Positions 42,772 through 57,200 of a stretch of DNA of 64,000 nucleotides are shown one piece after another. The DNA is taken from NCBI GenBank assembly GCA_032718475.1, contig JAUCBJ010009047.1, positions 62,001 to 126,000 of the forward strand, written 5' to 3'. Within the stretch, counting starts at the first letter, position 1. The number at the start of each line of letters is the position of its first letter. The position numbers and the translations under genes are program-made. Under the pieces are notes generated by a model that worked only from the letters and a program-made list of their open reading frames with translations, did no database searches and was not told where the DNA came from. The stretch is from Nemertoderma westbladi. Lineage: Eukaryota > Xenacoelomorpha > Nemertodermatida > Nemertodermatidae.

Positions 42772-43404
42772 AAATACTAACAAAAAATATCATTTGTAAG
42801 CTTTTTTAAAATTTGTTCTAGAACAAAAAATATTTGTTCTTGAACATTTTATTATTTTTTTCAAATGTTTCTCATGTTCTAGAACATTTCATAAAAGAAA
42901 TAGCAAAAACTAGCTAGTAAAAAAAATTTGAGGGGGGGTGTACCGTACCTATAACACACCAGTACCCAAGAGGTATATACGCGGACCTAAAAATTACTAT
43001 AGTTACAATGACTCATAAAATTTTCCAGACAAATTTAATTGAGGACTAAATTATAATTTTAATTTTATTACTAGCTAATATAAAGTACTACCGGTAGCTA
43101 ACACAAAATCAAAATTATTAGCTAACATCTTATTGTCCGAAGGTCAAATATTTGTTCTAGAACAAAAAAAACCTCGTAACAAAAGCCATTTCCACAATAA
43201 GAAATTGGACACATTTGCGTCGTTTGCGACATTTGGGAGGACAATATACTGTACAGTGTACAGTATATTGTATACAGTTTTGGTACAGTATATACTAAAG
43301 AATTTTATATTTAAAAATATTCCCGACGTTTGCAAAATTCGCGAAGAATACGTCAGTTTCTGTACCCTACTCGAATTTATCCGAAATTCAGAATAAATTT
43401 ATAC
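42772..43404. other. AT-rich region with GTTCTAGAAC palindromes
   Basis: GTTCTAGAAC or close variants occur at about 42825, 42875 and 43152. No gene is seen. The sequence has the same character as the interior of the inverted-repeat element at 43525. Confidence 0.45.
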
Positions 43405-44225
43405 AAACATACTGAAAACAAATAATATTGTTAATATTCAACCACTGAATACAAATAATAAACAGTATTTATTCAACAACTGAATACAAATAATATATTT
43501 ATTCAACCACTGAATACAAATAATGGCTAGAGTTCTGTATGCAGTCGCATTTGATATTTTGATATTAATTAATGAAATGATGTACTTTTTGCATAGTAAT
43601 ATTGCAAAATGATTGGCTTGATTGCAAAATTTTTCAAAAAAGTATTGTGTTCTAGAACATTAGCTAATCGACTAGCTGGTAATTTTTCAAAAGATGATTT
43701 ATTATATATTAACATTTTTTTGAAATTTTAAAAATACTGCAATTCTTTTGTGTTCTAGAACATTAGTAGATGTTATTTTATGGTAGCTAGTGTTTTTTTT
43801 ACTAGCTAGTATTTTTTGTAATTATAAAAAATGTGAAAACATTAATATTTCATGTTTAATCTGTTGCAGAATATGTTAATGACAAAAGATATTGAGGATA
43901 TTATAGCAGTTTACATTTATTGCATTGTAACAATGATTTATGTTTAAAAAATGTAGTTTTTTTTTATTACTAGCCATTTTAAATTTGAAAAATGACTCGC
44001 TATATTTTCTAGAACATTATATTTTTTATTTTATTTATGTTCTAGAATAGTGTATAATAATTATATCTTGTTCTAGAACTATACAATGTTGCCATGGTAA
44101 CAATCATTTATGTTATAAAAATGCGACTGCATACGGAACTGTTCCCCAAATAATATACAGTATTTATTCAACAACTGAATACAAATAATATACAGTATGT
44201 ATACAATCACTGAATACAAACAACA
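43405..44225. repeat. Tandem repeat of about 36 bp, interrupted by an inverted-repeat element
   Basis: Units containing TTCAACCACTGAATACAAAT occur three times at about 43435-43524 and about twice at 44147-44225. The two parts are separated by the element at 43525-44146, so they were once contiguous. Confidence 0.8.
43525..44146. mobile_element. Non-autonomous inverted-repeat element with 8-bp target duplication
   Basis: The left end reads GGCTAGAGTTCTGTATGCAG. The reverse complement of the right end reads GGGAACAGTTCCGTATGCAG. Counting four further shared bases (TCGC), the match is 20 of 24. CAAATAAT flanks it at 43517-43524 and 44147-44154. The interior shares the segment ATGGTAGCTAGTGTTTTTT plus ACTAGCTAGTATTTTT with the element at 3726-4814. 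It is non-coding. The duplication length fits hAT or Mutator-type elements. Confidence 0.78.
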
Positions 44226-44234
44226 CAATGACGG

Positions 44235-44240
44235 TTTATT
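44235..44240 (-). terminator. Possible polyadenylation signal for the phosphatase-like gene
   Basis: AATAAA on the minus strand lies about 155 bp after the stop codon. No other AATAAA is closer on that strand in the part inspected. Confidence 0.4.
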
Positions 44241-44392
44241 GATGAATCACTATTTACTACAGTATTACGTATTAAAATGCACCAACAATAAACACAAAGC
44301 ACATTATTGGCCCTTTTCACTACACATACGGCACATGATGAAGGCCATGTCCGTGATTCAACTTATAATAACTGATTAAAATTGTACGATAA

Positions 44393-45490
44393 TTAAGACC
44401 ACGCATGTTTTGTAGCAGTAAAATTGTCAGCAATGGATGACGTCGATTGTTTCCTGTCGACGACGCCTGTCGACCTATTGGGGACGTTCTGGTTGGGCGC
44501 TCCCTGCGACAGATGGCTCATTTTGCTGCGCCTCACTCGCAGCATGTCGTCCAACCATTCCAACTGTTTCCTGAAGCCTCGGTTGATCGCGACTTGAGGT
44601 CGACATTGGGCGACGTAGATGAGGGCGTCGCGAAGTGCGTAGCCCCAGTGGGTCATTAGATACTGAGCGACAGCGGCGCAGCATCTAGAACTGCCGTGGT
44701 AGCTGTAGACTAGAACGGTGCGCCGTTGGTGGCGTTGGCTCTCGATGAAGTTGTTGATGGTGTCGAAGTACTGGATGAGATCCTGCGTGTCGGAATCAGC
44801 CACCTCGATATTCAGTTTACTTCGCGAGTGTTTGAACTTTTGATTGCAGGTACAGGGAGCATCGTTGCGCTTGTAGTATGGTATTTGGTGAGGTAGGAGG
44901 TTGGTCATATCGATGACCGAGTCTACGTTCAACCTACATAAAGTGTACTCACTCAAAGAGGCGTCGATATTTCCTACGTAAAGGAAACTTAATACTTTGG
45001 AAATATTGGAGTTTCCAAGTTTACTTTTCGATTTTGGTATATATTGTTCTTCCTTAAGAATATGATTAAAATCGATATTTTCTAAATAATTCGACGTATT
45101 AGGACTCGGCAGATCATCGTCCGTGGAGGATTCCCAGACATCTTGTCTGTCAAACCCCGAAAATGTGTCACAATCCTCTTTAGTGAGGTAGTTGATCGAT
45201 GAGGATTTTCTACGAGATGGTAGAATATAGGCAGCCGGTCTACCGATCGAGTAGTTCCTATTGGCTGATTTCTTCGGGCCTAAGTACATACTGGTGGCGG
45301 TACCGCAGCGACGGAGTCCGGTGTCAGAGATATTCTCTATGAGTTGGATATCGTCGATGTGGATATCGTTGATGGGTTTCACGAGCACGAGATTGGGACA
45401 GGAGATCGCTAGTGGGGTTCGGAAAGCTGGCGACTCTGGGGTCTCGAGTGGCAGCGCCGGTTGCCTTGGATACGAACCGCTTGCCCCTGC
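44393..45490 (-). CDS. Dual-specificity-phosphatase-like protein, last exon; probable pseudophosphatase (STYX-like)
   Basis: The exon encodes 365 residues up to TAA at 44393-44395. Its 5' edge is set by a strong acceptor (CTCTTGTTTTACAG) at 45491, in phase 0, and the frame has no suitable ATG at that edge, so upstream exons must exist at higher coordinates. Residues 1-160 are Ser/Pro-rich and probably disordered. Residues about 165-318 form a DSP domain: KVLSFLYVGNIDASLSEYTL at the start, DTQDLIQYFDTINNFIES in the middle, and the P-loop VLVYSYHGSSRCCAAVAQYL. In active enzymes the loop is HCxxGxxR; here it is YSYHGSSR, so His is Tyr and the catalytic Cys is Ser (codon 44704-44702) while Gly and Arg are kept. 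Known STYX-type proteins bind phospho-substrates without hydrolysis, and the same is inferred here. The 15-kb minisatellite lies upstream and may be intronic. Confidence 0.82.
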   Translation of the reverse strand, partial: AGASGSYPRQPALPLETPESPAFRTPLAISCPNLVLVKPINDIHIDDIQLIENISDTGLRRCGTATSMYLGPKKSANRNYSIGRPAAYILPSRRKSSSINYLTKEDCDTFSGFDRQDVWESSTDDDLPSPNTSNYLENIDFNHILKEEQYIPKSKSKLGNSNISKVLSFLYVGNIDASLSEYTLCRLNVDSVIDMTNLLPHQIPYYKRNDAPCTCNQKFKHSRSKLNIEVADSDTQDLIQYFDTINNFIESQRHQRRTVLVYSYHGSSRCCAAVAQYLMTHWGYALRDALIYVAQCRPQVAINRGFRKQLEWLDDMLRVRRSKMSHLSQGAPNQNVPNRSTGVVDRKQSTSSIADNFTATKHAWS

Positions 45491-46180
45491 CTGTAAAACA
45501 AGAGGTTGCAGCTAAGATTTCCATTGCGATCAGTGAGTAAACAACCTATCCTTCTACGTGGGAAGTTATTCAATGGCAATGTACAACAGAATAAATATAT
45601 AAATTATAATTGGAGAAAATAAAGTTTACTATATTGAACGAAACTAAACTACTGTACGGATTATTATAGTCTCATTGGGGTGTCAGCGTAACTTACGGAG
45701 TTAAAAAAAGGACCCAAAATGGGAAAGTGGAAATAAAAAGGGAAATTAGTGTGTTGTTTTGGTTAGAAAAACTGTAAATTGCACCTTTCAAATAATATGT
45801 TAATTATTTACACCAATTTTTTAAAATCATGTTTATTTATACTGTGACCATTTGCATACCATATTCCGTGCATCACAAATAAGTATATAAAATATGTATC
45901 ACCATAACCTTTTAACTATAATGAATGCGAATGCATCCAACGGTGTTCTGATTATTACAATCTCGATATAAATTGTGCGTTGTTTACGCCTAGAAGCTTA
46001 ACTCTATATTACAGTATATTCCGTATAATCGATTCCCCTAAGATAATATTTTCATAGGTTTCTAATATATTTTATACATCTGGCTAACTAATAAATTTCG
46101 CGAATATAAAAATAATCATGAATGAATCCAAAGAAAAGCACTCGGTGTTTGATGTTGAGCATTTTGAAAAAATAATTAGA
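45491..46180. other. Probable intron sequence upstream of the phosphatase-like exon
   Basis: It starts, on the minus strand, with the acceptor at 45491-45493. The rest is AT-rich with no other recognisable exon, up to the start of the minisatellite. Confidence 0.45.
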
Positions 46181-48865
46181 GCTACTGTAATATATTTCCC
46201 TGCTACTGTAATATATTTCCCTGCTACTGTAATATATTTCCCTGCTACTGTAATATATTTCCCTGCTACTGCAATATATTTCCCTGCTACTGTAATATAT
46301 TTCCCTGCTACTGTAATATATTTCCCTGCTACTGTAATATATTTCCCTGCTACTGTAATATATTTCCCTGCTACTGTAATATATTTCCCTGCTACTGTAA
46401 TATATTTCCCTGCTACTGTAATATATTTCCCTGCTACTGTAATATATTTCCCTACTACTGTAATATATTTCCCTGCTACTGTAATATATTTCTCTGCTAC
46501 TGTAATATATTTCCCTGCTACTGTAATATATTTCCCTTCTACTGTAATATATTTCCCTTCTACTGTAATATATTTCCCTGCTACTGTAATATCTTTCCCT
46601 GCTACTGTAATATATTTCCCTGCTACTGTAATATATTTCCCTGCTACTGTAATATAGTTCCCTGCTACTGTAATATATTTCCCTGCTACTGTAATATATT
46701 TCCCTGCTACTGTAATATATTACCCTGCTACTGTAATATATTTCCCTGCTACTGTAATATATTTCCCTGCTACTGTAATATATTTCCCTGCTACTGTAAT
46801 ATATTTCCCTGCTACTGTAATATATTTCCCTTCTACTGTAATATATTTCCCTGCTACTGTAATATATTTCCCTGCTACTGTAATATATTTCCCTGCTACT
46901 GTAATATATTTCCCTGCTACTGTAATATATTTCCCTGCTACTGTAATATATTTCCCTGCTACTGTAATATATTTCCCTGCTACTGTAATATATTTCCCTG
47001 CTACTGTAATATATTTCCCTGCTACTGTAATATATTTCCCTGCTACTGTAATATATTTCCCTGCTACTGTAATATATTTCCCTGCTACTGTAATATATTT
47101 CCCTGCTACTGTAATATATTTCCCTTCTACTGTAATATATTTCCCTGCTACTGTAATATATTTCCCTGCTACTGTAATATATTTCCCTGCTACTGTAATA
47201 TATTTCCCTTCTACTGTAATATATTTCCCTTCTAATGTAATATATTACCCTGCTACTGTAATATATTTCCCTGCTACTGTAATATATTTCCCTGCTACTG
47301 TAATATATTTCCCTGCTACTGTAATATATTTCCCTGCTACTGTAATATATTTCCCTGCTACTGTAATATATTTCCCTGCTACTGTAATATATTTCCCTGC
47401 TACTGTAATATATTTCCCTGCTACTGTAATATATTTCCCTGCTACTGTAATATATTTCCCTGATACTGTAATATATTTCCCTGATACTGTAATATATTTC
47501 CCTGCTACTGTAATATATTTCCCTGATACTGTAATATATTTCCCTTCTACTGTAATATATTTCCCTGCTACTGTAATATATTTCCCTGCTACTGTAATAT
47601 ATTTCCATGCTACTGTAATATATTTCCCTGCTACTGTAATATATTTCCCTGCTACTGTAATATATTTCCCTGCTACTGTAATATATTTCCCTGCTACTGT
47701 AATATATTTCCCTTCTACTGTAATATATTTCCCTGCTACTGTAATATATTTCCCTTCTACTGTAATATATTTCCCTGATGCTGTAATATATTTCCCTGCT
47801 ACTGTATTATATTTCCCTGCTACTGTAATATATTTCCCTTCTACTGTAATATATTTCCCTGCTACTGTAATATATTTCCCTGCTACTGTAATATATTTCC
47901 CTGCTACTGTAATATATTTCCCTGCTACTGTAATATATTTCCCTTCTACTGTAATATATTTCCTTGCTACTGTAATATATTTCCCTTCTACTGTAATATA
48001 TTTCCTGATACTGTAATATATTTCCCTGCTACTGTATTATATTTCCCTGCTACTGTAATATATTTCCCTTCTACTGTAAAATATTTCCCTGCTACTGTAA
48101 TATATTTCCCTGCTACTGTAATATATTTCCCTGCTACTGTAATATATTTCCCTGCTACTGTAATATATTTCCCTGCTTCTGTAATATATTTCCCTGCTAC
48201 TGTAATATATTTCCCTGCTACTGTAATATATTTCCCTGCTACTGTAATATATTTCCCTGCTACTGTAATATATTTCCCTGCTACTGTAATATATTTCCCT
48301 GCTACTGTAATATATTTCCCTGCTACTGTAATATATTTCCCTGCTACTGTAATATATTTCCCTGCTACTGTAATATATTTCCCTGCTACTGATATATTTC
48401 CCTGCTACTGTATTATATTTCCCTGCTACTGTAATATATTTCCCTGCTACTGTAATATATTTCTCTGCTACTGTAATATATTTCTCTGCTACTGTAATAT
48501 ATTTCTCTGCTCCTGTAATATATTTCCCTGCTACTGTAATATATTTCCCTGCTACTGTAATATATTTCCCTGCTACTGTAATATATTTCCCTTCTAATGT
48601 AATATATTTCCCTGCTACTGTAATATATTTCCCTGCTATTGTAATATATTTCTCTGCTTCTGTAAGATATTTCCCTGCTACTGTAATATATTTCTCTGCT
48701 ACTGTAATATATTTCCCTGATACTGTAATATATTTCCCTTCTACTGTAATATATTTCCCTGCTACTGTAATATATTTCCCTGCTACTGTAATATATTTCC
48801 ATGCTACTGTAATATATTTCCCTGCTACTGTAATATATTTCCCTGCTACTGTAATATATTTCCCT

Positions 48866-51800
48866 GCTACTGATATATTTCCCTGCTACTGTATTATATT
48901 TCCCTGCTACTGTAATATATTTCCCTGCTACTGTAATATATTTCTCTGCTACTGTAATATATTTCTCTGCTACTGTAATATATTTCTCTGCTCTTGTAAT
49001 ATATTTCCCTGCTACTGTAATATATTTCCCTGCTACTGTAATATATTTCCCTGCTACTGTAATATATTTCCCTTCTAATGTAATATATTTCCCTGCTACT
49101 GTAATATATTTCCCTGCTATTGTAATATATTTCTCTGCTTCTGTAAGATATTTCCCTGCTACTGTAATATATTTCTCTGCTACTGTAATATATTTCCCTT
49201 CTACTGTAATAAATTTCCCTGCTACTGTAATATATTTCCCTGCTACTGTAATATATTTCCCTGCTACTGTAATATATTTCCCTGCTACTGTAATATATTT
49301 CCCTGCTACTGTAATATATTTCCCTGCTACTGTAATATATTTCTCTGCTACTGTAATATATTTCCCTGCTACTGTAATATATTTCCCTGCTACTGTATTA
49401 TATTTCCCTGCTACTGTAATATATTTCCCTGCTACTGTAATATATTTCCCTTCTACTGTAATATATTTCCCTTCTACTGTAATATATTTCCCTGCTACTG
49501 TAATATATTTCCCTGCTACTGTAATATATTTCCCTGCTACTGTAATATATTTCCCTGATACTGTAATATATTTCCCTGCTACTGTATTATATTTCCCTGC
49601 TACTGTAATATATTTCCCTTCTACTGTAATATATTTCCCTGCTACTGTAATATATTTCCCTGCTACTGTAATATATTTCCCTGATACTGTAATATATTTC
49701 CCTGCTACTGTAATATATTTCTCTGCTACTGTAATATATTTCCCTGCTACTGTAATATATTTCCCTGCTACTGTATTATATTTCCCTGCTACTGTAATAT
49801 ATTTCCCTGCTACTGTAATATATTTCCCTTCTACTGTAATATATTTCCCTTCTACTGTAATATATTTCCCTGCTACTGTAATATATTTCCCTGCTACTGT
49901 AATATATTTCCCTGCTACTGTAATATATTTCCCTGATACTGTAATATATTTCCCTGCTACTGTATTATATTTCCCTGCTACTGTAATATATTTCCCTTCT
50001 ACTGTAATATATTTCCCTGCTACTGTAATATATTTCCCTGCTACTGTAATATATTTCCCTGATACTGTAATATATTTCCCTGCTAATGTATTATATTTCC
50101 CTGCTACTGTAATATATTTCCCTTCTACTGTAATATATTTCCCTGCTACTGTAATATATTTCCCTGCTACTGTAATATATTTCCCTGCTACTGTAATATA
50201 TTTCCCTGATACTGTAATATATTTCCCTGCTACTGTAATATATTTCCCTTCTACTGTAATATATTTCCCTTCTACTGTAATATATTTCCCTTCTACTGTA
50301 ATATATTTCCCTGCTACTGTAATATATTTCTCTGCTCCTGTAATATATTTCCCTGCTACTGTAATATATTTCCCTGCTACTGTAATATATTTCCCTGCTA
50401 CTGTAATATATTTCCCTTCTAATGTAATATATTTCCCTGCTACTGTAATATATTTCCCTGCTATTGTAATATATTTCTCTGCTTCTGTAAGATATTTCCC
50501 TGCTACTGTAATATATTTCTCTGCTACTGTAATATATTTCCCTTCTACTGTAATAAATTTCCCTGCTACTGTAATATATTTCCCTGCTACTGTAATATAT
50601 TTCCCTGCTACTGTAATATATTTCCCTGCTACTGTAATATATTTCCCTGCTACTGTAATATATTTCCCTGCTACTGTAATATATTTCTCTGCTACTGTAA
50701 TATATTTCCCTGCTACTGTAATATATTTCCCTGCTACTGTATTATATTTCCCTGCTACTGTAATATATTTCCCTGCTACTGTAATATATTTCCCTTCTAC
50801 TGTAATATATTTCCCTTCTACTGTAATATATTTCCCTGCTACTGTAATATATTTCCCTGCTACTGTAATATATTTCCCTGCTACTGTAATATATTTCCCT
50901 GATACTGTAATATATTTCCCTGCTACTGTATTATATTTCCCTGCTACTGTAATATATTTCCCTTCTACTGTAATATATTTCCCTGCTACTGTAATATATT
51001 TCCCTGCTACTGTAATATATTTCCCTGATACTGTAATATATTTCCCTGCTACTGTAATATATTTCTCTGCTACTGTAATATATTTCCCTGCTACTGTAAT
51101 ATATTTCCCTGCTACTGTATTATATTTCCCTGCTACTGTAATATATTTCCCTGCTACTGTAATATATTTCCCTTCTACTGTAATATATTTCCCTTCTACT
51201 GTAATATATTTCCCTGCTACTGTAATATATTTCCCTGCTACTGTAATATATTTCCCTGCTACTGTAATATATTTCCCTGCTACTGTAATATATTTCCCTG
51301 CTACTGTATTATATTTCCCTGCTACTGTAATATATTTCCCTTCTACTGTAATATATTTCCCTGCTACTGTAATATATTTCCCTGCTACTGTAATATATTT
51401 CCCTGATACTGTAATATATTTCCCTGCTAATGTATTATATTTCCCTGCTACTGTAATATATTTCCCTTCTACTGTAATATATTTCCCTGCTACTGTAATA
51501 TATTTCCCTGCTACTGTAATATATTTCCCTGCTACTGTAATATATTTCCCTGATACTGTAATATATTTCCCTGCTACTGTAATATATTTCCCTTCTACTG
51601 TAATATATTTCCCTTCTACTGTAATATATTTCCCTTCTACTGTAATATATTTCCCTGCTACTGTAATATATTTCCCTGCTACTGTAATATATTTCCCTGC
51701 TACTGTAATATATTTCCCTGCTACTGTAATATATTTCCCTGCTACTGTAATATATTTCCCTGCTACTGTAATATATTTCCCTGCTACCGTAATATATTTC

Positions 51801-53600
51801 CCTGCTACTGTAATATATTTCCCTGCTACTGTAATATATTTCCCTGCTACCGTAATATATTTCCCTGCTACTGTAATATATTTCCCTGCTACTGTAATAT
51901 ATTTCCCTGCTACTGTAATATATTTCCCTTCTACTGTAATATATTTCCCTGCTACTGTAATATATTTCCCTGCTACTGTAATATATTTCCCTGATACTGT
52001 AATATATTTCCCTGCTAATGTATTATATTTCCCTGCTACTGTAATATATTTCCCTTCTACTGTAATATATTTCCCTGCTACTGTAATATATTTCCCTGCT
52101 ACTGTAATATATTTCCCTGCTACTGTAATATATTTCCCTGATACTGTAATATATTTCCCTGCTACTGTAATATATTTCCCTTCTACTGTAATATATTTCC
52201 CTTCTACTGTAATATATTTCCCTTCTACTGTAATATATTTCCCTGCTACTGTAATATATTTCTCTGCTCCTGTAATATATTTCCCTGCTACTGTAATATA
52301 TTTCCCTGCTACTGTAATATATTTCCCTGCTACTGTAATATATTTCCCTTCTAATGTAATATATTTCCCTGCTACTGTAATATATTTCCCTGCTATTGTA
52401 ATATATTTCTCTGCTTCTGTAAGATATTTCCCTGCTACTGTAATATATTTCTCTGCTACTGTAATATATTTCCCTTCTACTGTAATAAATTTCCCTGCTA
52501 CTGTAATATATTTCCCTGCTACTGTAATATATTTCCCTGCTACTGTAATATATTTCCCTGCTACTGTAATATATTTCCCTGCTACTGTAATATATTTCCC
52601 TGCTACTGTAATATATTTCTCTGCTACTGTAATATATTTCCCTGCTACTGTAATATATTTCCCTGCTACTGTATTATATTTCCCTGCTACTGTAATATAT
52701 TTCCCTGCTACTGTAATATATTTCCCTTCTACTGTAATATATTTCCCTTCTACTGTAATATATTTCCCTGCTACTGTAATATATTTCCCTGCTACTGTAA
52801 TATATTTCCCTGCTACTGTAATATATTTCCCTGATACTGTAATATATTTCCCTGCTACTGTATTATATTTCCCTGCTACTGTAATATATTTCCCTTCTAC
52901 TGTAATATATTTCCCTGCTACTGTAATATATTTCCCTGCTACTGTAATATATTTCCCTGATACTGTAATATATTTCCCTGCTACTGTAATATATTTCTCT
53001 GCTACTGTAATATATTTCCCTGCTACTGTAATATATTTCCCTGCTACTGTATTATATTTCCCTGCTACTGTAATATATTTCCCTGCTACTGTAATATATT
53101 TCCCTTCTACTGTAATATATTTCCCTTCTACTGTAATATATTTCCCTGCTACTGTAATATATTTCCCTGCTACTGTAATATATTTCCCTGCTACTGTAAT
53201 ATATTTCCCTGATACTGTAATATATTTCCCTGCTACTGTATTATATTTCCCTGCTACTGTAATATATTTCCCTTCTACTGTAATATATTTCCCTGCTACT
53301 GTAATATATTTCCCTGCTACTGTAATATATTTCCCTGATACTGTAATATATTTCCCTGCTAATGTATTATATTTCCCTGCTACTGTAATATATTTCCCTT
53401 CTACTGTAATATATTTCCCTGCTACTGTAATATATTTCCCTGCTACTGTAATATATTTCCCTGCTACTGTAATATATTTCCCTGATACTGTAATATATTT
53501 CCCTGCTACTGTAATATATTTCCCTTCTACTGTAATATATTTCCCTTCTACTGTAATATATTTCCCTTCTACTGTAATATATTTCCCTGCTACTGTAATA
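48866..53600. repeat. Higher-order repeat inside the minisatellite, period 1932 bp (92 units)
   Basis: The rare variant AATGTATTAT occurs at 50085, 51429, 52017 and 53361, with spacings of 1344, 588 and 1344, so each member has a partner 1932 bp away. The variant CTCCTG occurs at 50335 and 52267, also 1932 bp apart. Confidence 0.85.
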
Positions 53601-54200
53601 TATTTCCCTGCTACTGTAATATATTTCCCTGCTACTGTAATATATTTCCCTGCTACTGTAATATATTTCCCTGCTACTGTAATATATTTCCCTGCTACTG
53701 TAATATATTTCCCTGCTACCGTAATATATTTCCCTGCTACTGTAATATATTTCCCTGCTACTGTAATATATTTCCCTGCTACCGTAATATATTTCCCTGC
53801 TACTGTAATATATTTCCCTGCTACTGTAATATATTTCCCTGCTACTGTAATATATTTCCCTTCTACTGTAATATATTTCCCTGCTACTGTAATATAATTC
53901 CCTGCTACTGTAATATATTTCCCTGCTACTGTAATATATTTCCCTTCTACTGCAATATATTTCCCTGCTACTGTAATATATTTCCCTGCTACTGTAATAT
54001 ATTTCCCTGCTACTGTAATATATTTCCCTGCTACTGTAATATATTTCCCTGCTACTGTAATATATTTCCCTGCTACTGTAATATATTTCCCTGCTACTGT
54101 AATATATTTCCCTGCTACTGTAATATATTTCCCTTCTACTGTAATATATTTCCCTTCTACTGTAATATATTTCCCTGCTACTGTAATATATTTCCCTGCT

Positions 54201-57200
54201 ACCTATATATTTCCCTTCTACTGTAATATATTTCCCTGCTACTGTAATATATTTCCCTGCTACTGTAATATATTTCCCTGCTACTGTAATATATTTCCCT
54301 GCTACTGTAATATATTTCCCTGCTACTGTAATATATTTCCCTTCTACTGTAATATATTTCCCTTCTACTGTAATATATTTCCCTGCTACTGTAATATATT
54401 TCCCTGCTACTGTAATATATTTCTCTGCTACTGTAATATATTTCCCTGCTACTGTAATATATTTCCCTGCTACTGTAATATATTACCCTGCTACTGTAAT
54501 ATATTTCCCTGCTACTGTAATATATTTCCCTGCTACTGTAATATATTTCCCTGCTACTGTAATGTATTTCCCTGCTATTGTAATATATTTCCCTGCTACT
54601 GTAATATATTTCCCTGCTACTGTAATATATTTCCCTGCTACTGTAATATATTTCCCTGCTACTGTAATATATTTCCCTGCTACTGTAATATATTTCCCTT
54701 CTACTGTAATATATTTCCCTGCTACTGTAATATATTTCCCTTCTACTGTAATATATTTCCCTGATACTGTAATATATTTCCCTGCTACTGTATTATATTT
54801 CCCTGCTACTGTAATATATTTCCCTGCTACTGTAATATATTTCCCTGCTACTTTAATATATTTCCCTGCTACTGTAATATATTTCCCTGCTACCGCAATA
54901 TATTTCCCTGCTACTGTAATATATTTCCCTGCTACTGTAATATATTTCCCTGCTACTGTAATATATTTCCCTTCTACTGTAATATATTTCCCTGCTACTG
55001 TAATATATTTCCCTGCTACTGTAATATATTTCCCTGCTACTGTAATATATTTCCCAGCTACTGTAATATATTTCCCTGCTACTGTAATATATTTCCCTTC
55101 TACTGTAATATATTTCCCTTCTACTGTAATATATTTCCCTGCTACTGTAATATATTTCCCTGCTACCTATATATTTCCCTTCTACTGTAATATGTTTCCC
55201 TTCTACTGTAATATATTTCCCTGCTAATGTAATATATTTCCCTGCTACTGTAATATATTTCCCTGCTACTGTAATATATTTCCCTGCTACTGTAATATAT
55301 TTCCCTGCTACTGTAATATATTTCCCTGCGACTGTAATATATTTCCCTGATACTGTAATATATTTCCCTGCTACTGTATTATATTTCCCTGCTACTGTAA
55401 TATATTTCCCTTCTACTGTAATATATTTCCCTGCTACTGTAATATATTTCCCTGCTACTGTAATATATTTCCCTGCTACTGTAATATATTTCCCTGCTAC
55501 TGTAATATATTTCCCTGCTACTGTAATATATTTCCCTGATACTGTAATATATTTCTCTGCTACTGTATTATATTTCCCTGCTACTGTAATATATTTCCCT
55601 TCTACTGTAATATATTTCCCTTCTACTGTAATATATTTCCCTGCTAATGTAATATATTTCCCTGCTACTGTAATATATTTCCCTGCTACTGTAATATATT
55701 TCCCTGCTACTGTAATATATTTCCCTGCTACTGTAATATATTTCCCTGCTACTGTAATATATTTCCCTGCAACTGTAATATATTTCCCTGCTACTGTAAT
55801 ATATTTCCCTGCTACTGTAATATATTTCCCTGCTACTGTAATATATTTCCCTGCTACTGTAATATATTTCCCTGCTACTGTAATATATTTCCCTGCTACT
55901 GTAATATATTTCCCTGCTACTGTAATATATTTCCCTGCTACTGTAATATATTTCCCTGCTACTGTAATATATTTCCCTGCTACTGATATATTTCCCTGCT
56001 ACTGTATTATATTTCCCTGCTACTGTAATATATTTCCCTGCTACTGTAATATATTTCTCTGCTACTGTAATATATTTCTCTGCTACTGTAATATATTTCT
56101 CTGCTCCTGTAATATATTTCCCTGCTACTGTAATATATTTCCCTGCTACTGTAATATATTTCCCTGCTACTGTAATATATTTCCCTTCTACTGTAATATA
56201 TTTCCCTGCTACTGTAATATATTTCCCTGCTATTGTAATATATTTCTCTGCTACTGTAATATATTTCCCTGCTACTGTAATATATTTCTCTGCTACTGTA
56301 ATATATTTCCCTGCTACTGTAATAAATTTCCCTGCTACTGTAATATATTTCCCTGCTACTGTAATATATTTCCCTGCTACTGTAATATATTTCCCTGCTA
56401 CTGTAATATATTTCCCTGCTACTGTAATATATTTCCCTGCTACTGTAATATATTTCTCTGCTACTGTAATATATTTCCCTGCTACTGTAATATATTTCCC
56501 TGCTACTGTATTATATTTCCCTGCTACTGTAATATATTTCCCTGCTACTGTAATATATTTCCCTTCTACTGTAATATATTTCCCTTCTACTGTAATATAT
56601 TTCCCTGCTACTGTAATATATTTCCCTGCTACTGTAATATATTTCCCTGCTACTGTAATATATTTCCCTGCTACTGTAATATATTTCCCTGATACTGTAA
56701 TATATTTCCCTGCTACTGTATTATATTTCCCTGCTACTGTAATATATTTCCCTTCTACTGTAATATATTTCCCTGCTACTGTAATATATTTCCCTGCTAC
56801 TGTAATATATTTCCCTGCTACTGTAATATATTTCCCTGATACTGTAATATATTTCCCTGCTAATGTATTATATTTCCCTGCTACTGTAATATATTTCCCT
56901 GCAACTGTAATATATTGCCCTGCTACTGTAATATATTTCCCTGCTACTGTAATATATTTCCCTGCTACTGTAATATATTTCCCTGCTACCGTAATATATT
57001 TCCCTGCTACTGTAATATATTTCCCTGCTACTGTAATATATTTCCCTGCTACTGTAATATATTTCCCTTCTACTGTAATATATTTCCCTGCTACTGTAAT
57101 ATAATTCCCTGCTACTGTAATATATTTCCCTGCTACTGTAATATATTTCCCTTCTGCTGCAATATATTTCCCTGCTACTGTAATATATTTCCCTGCTACT

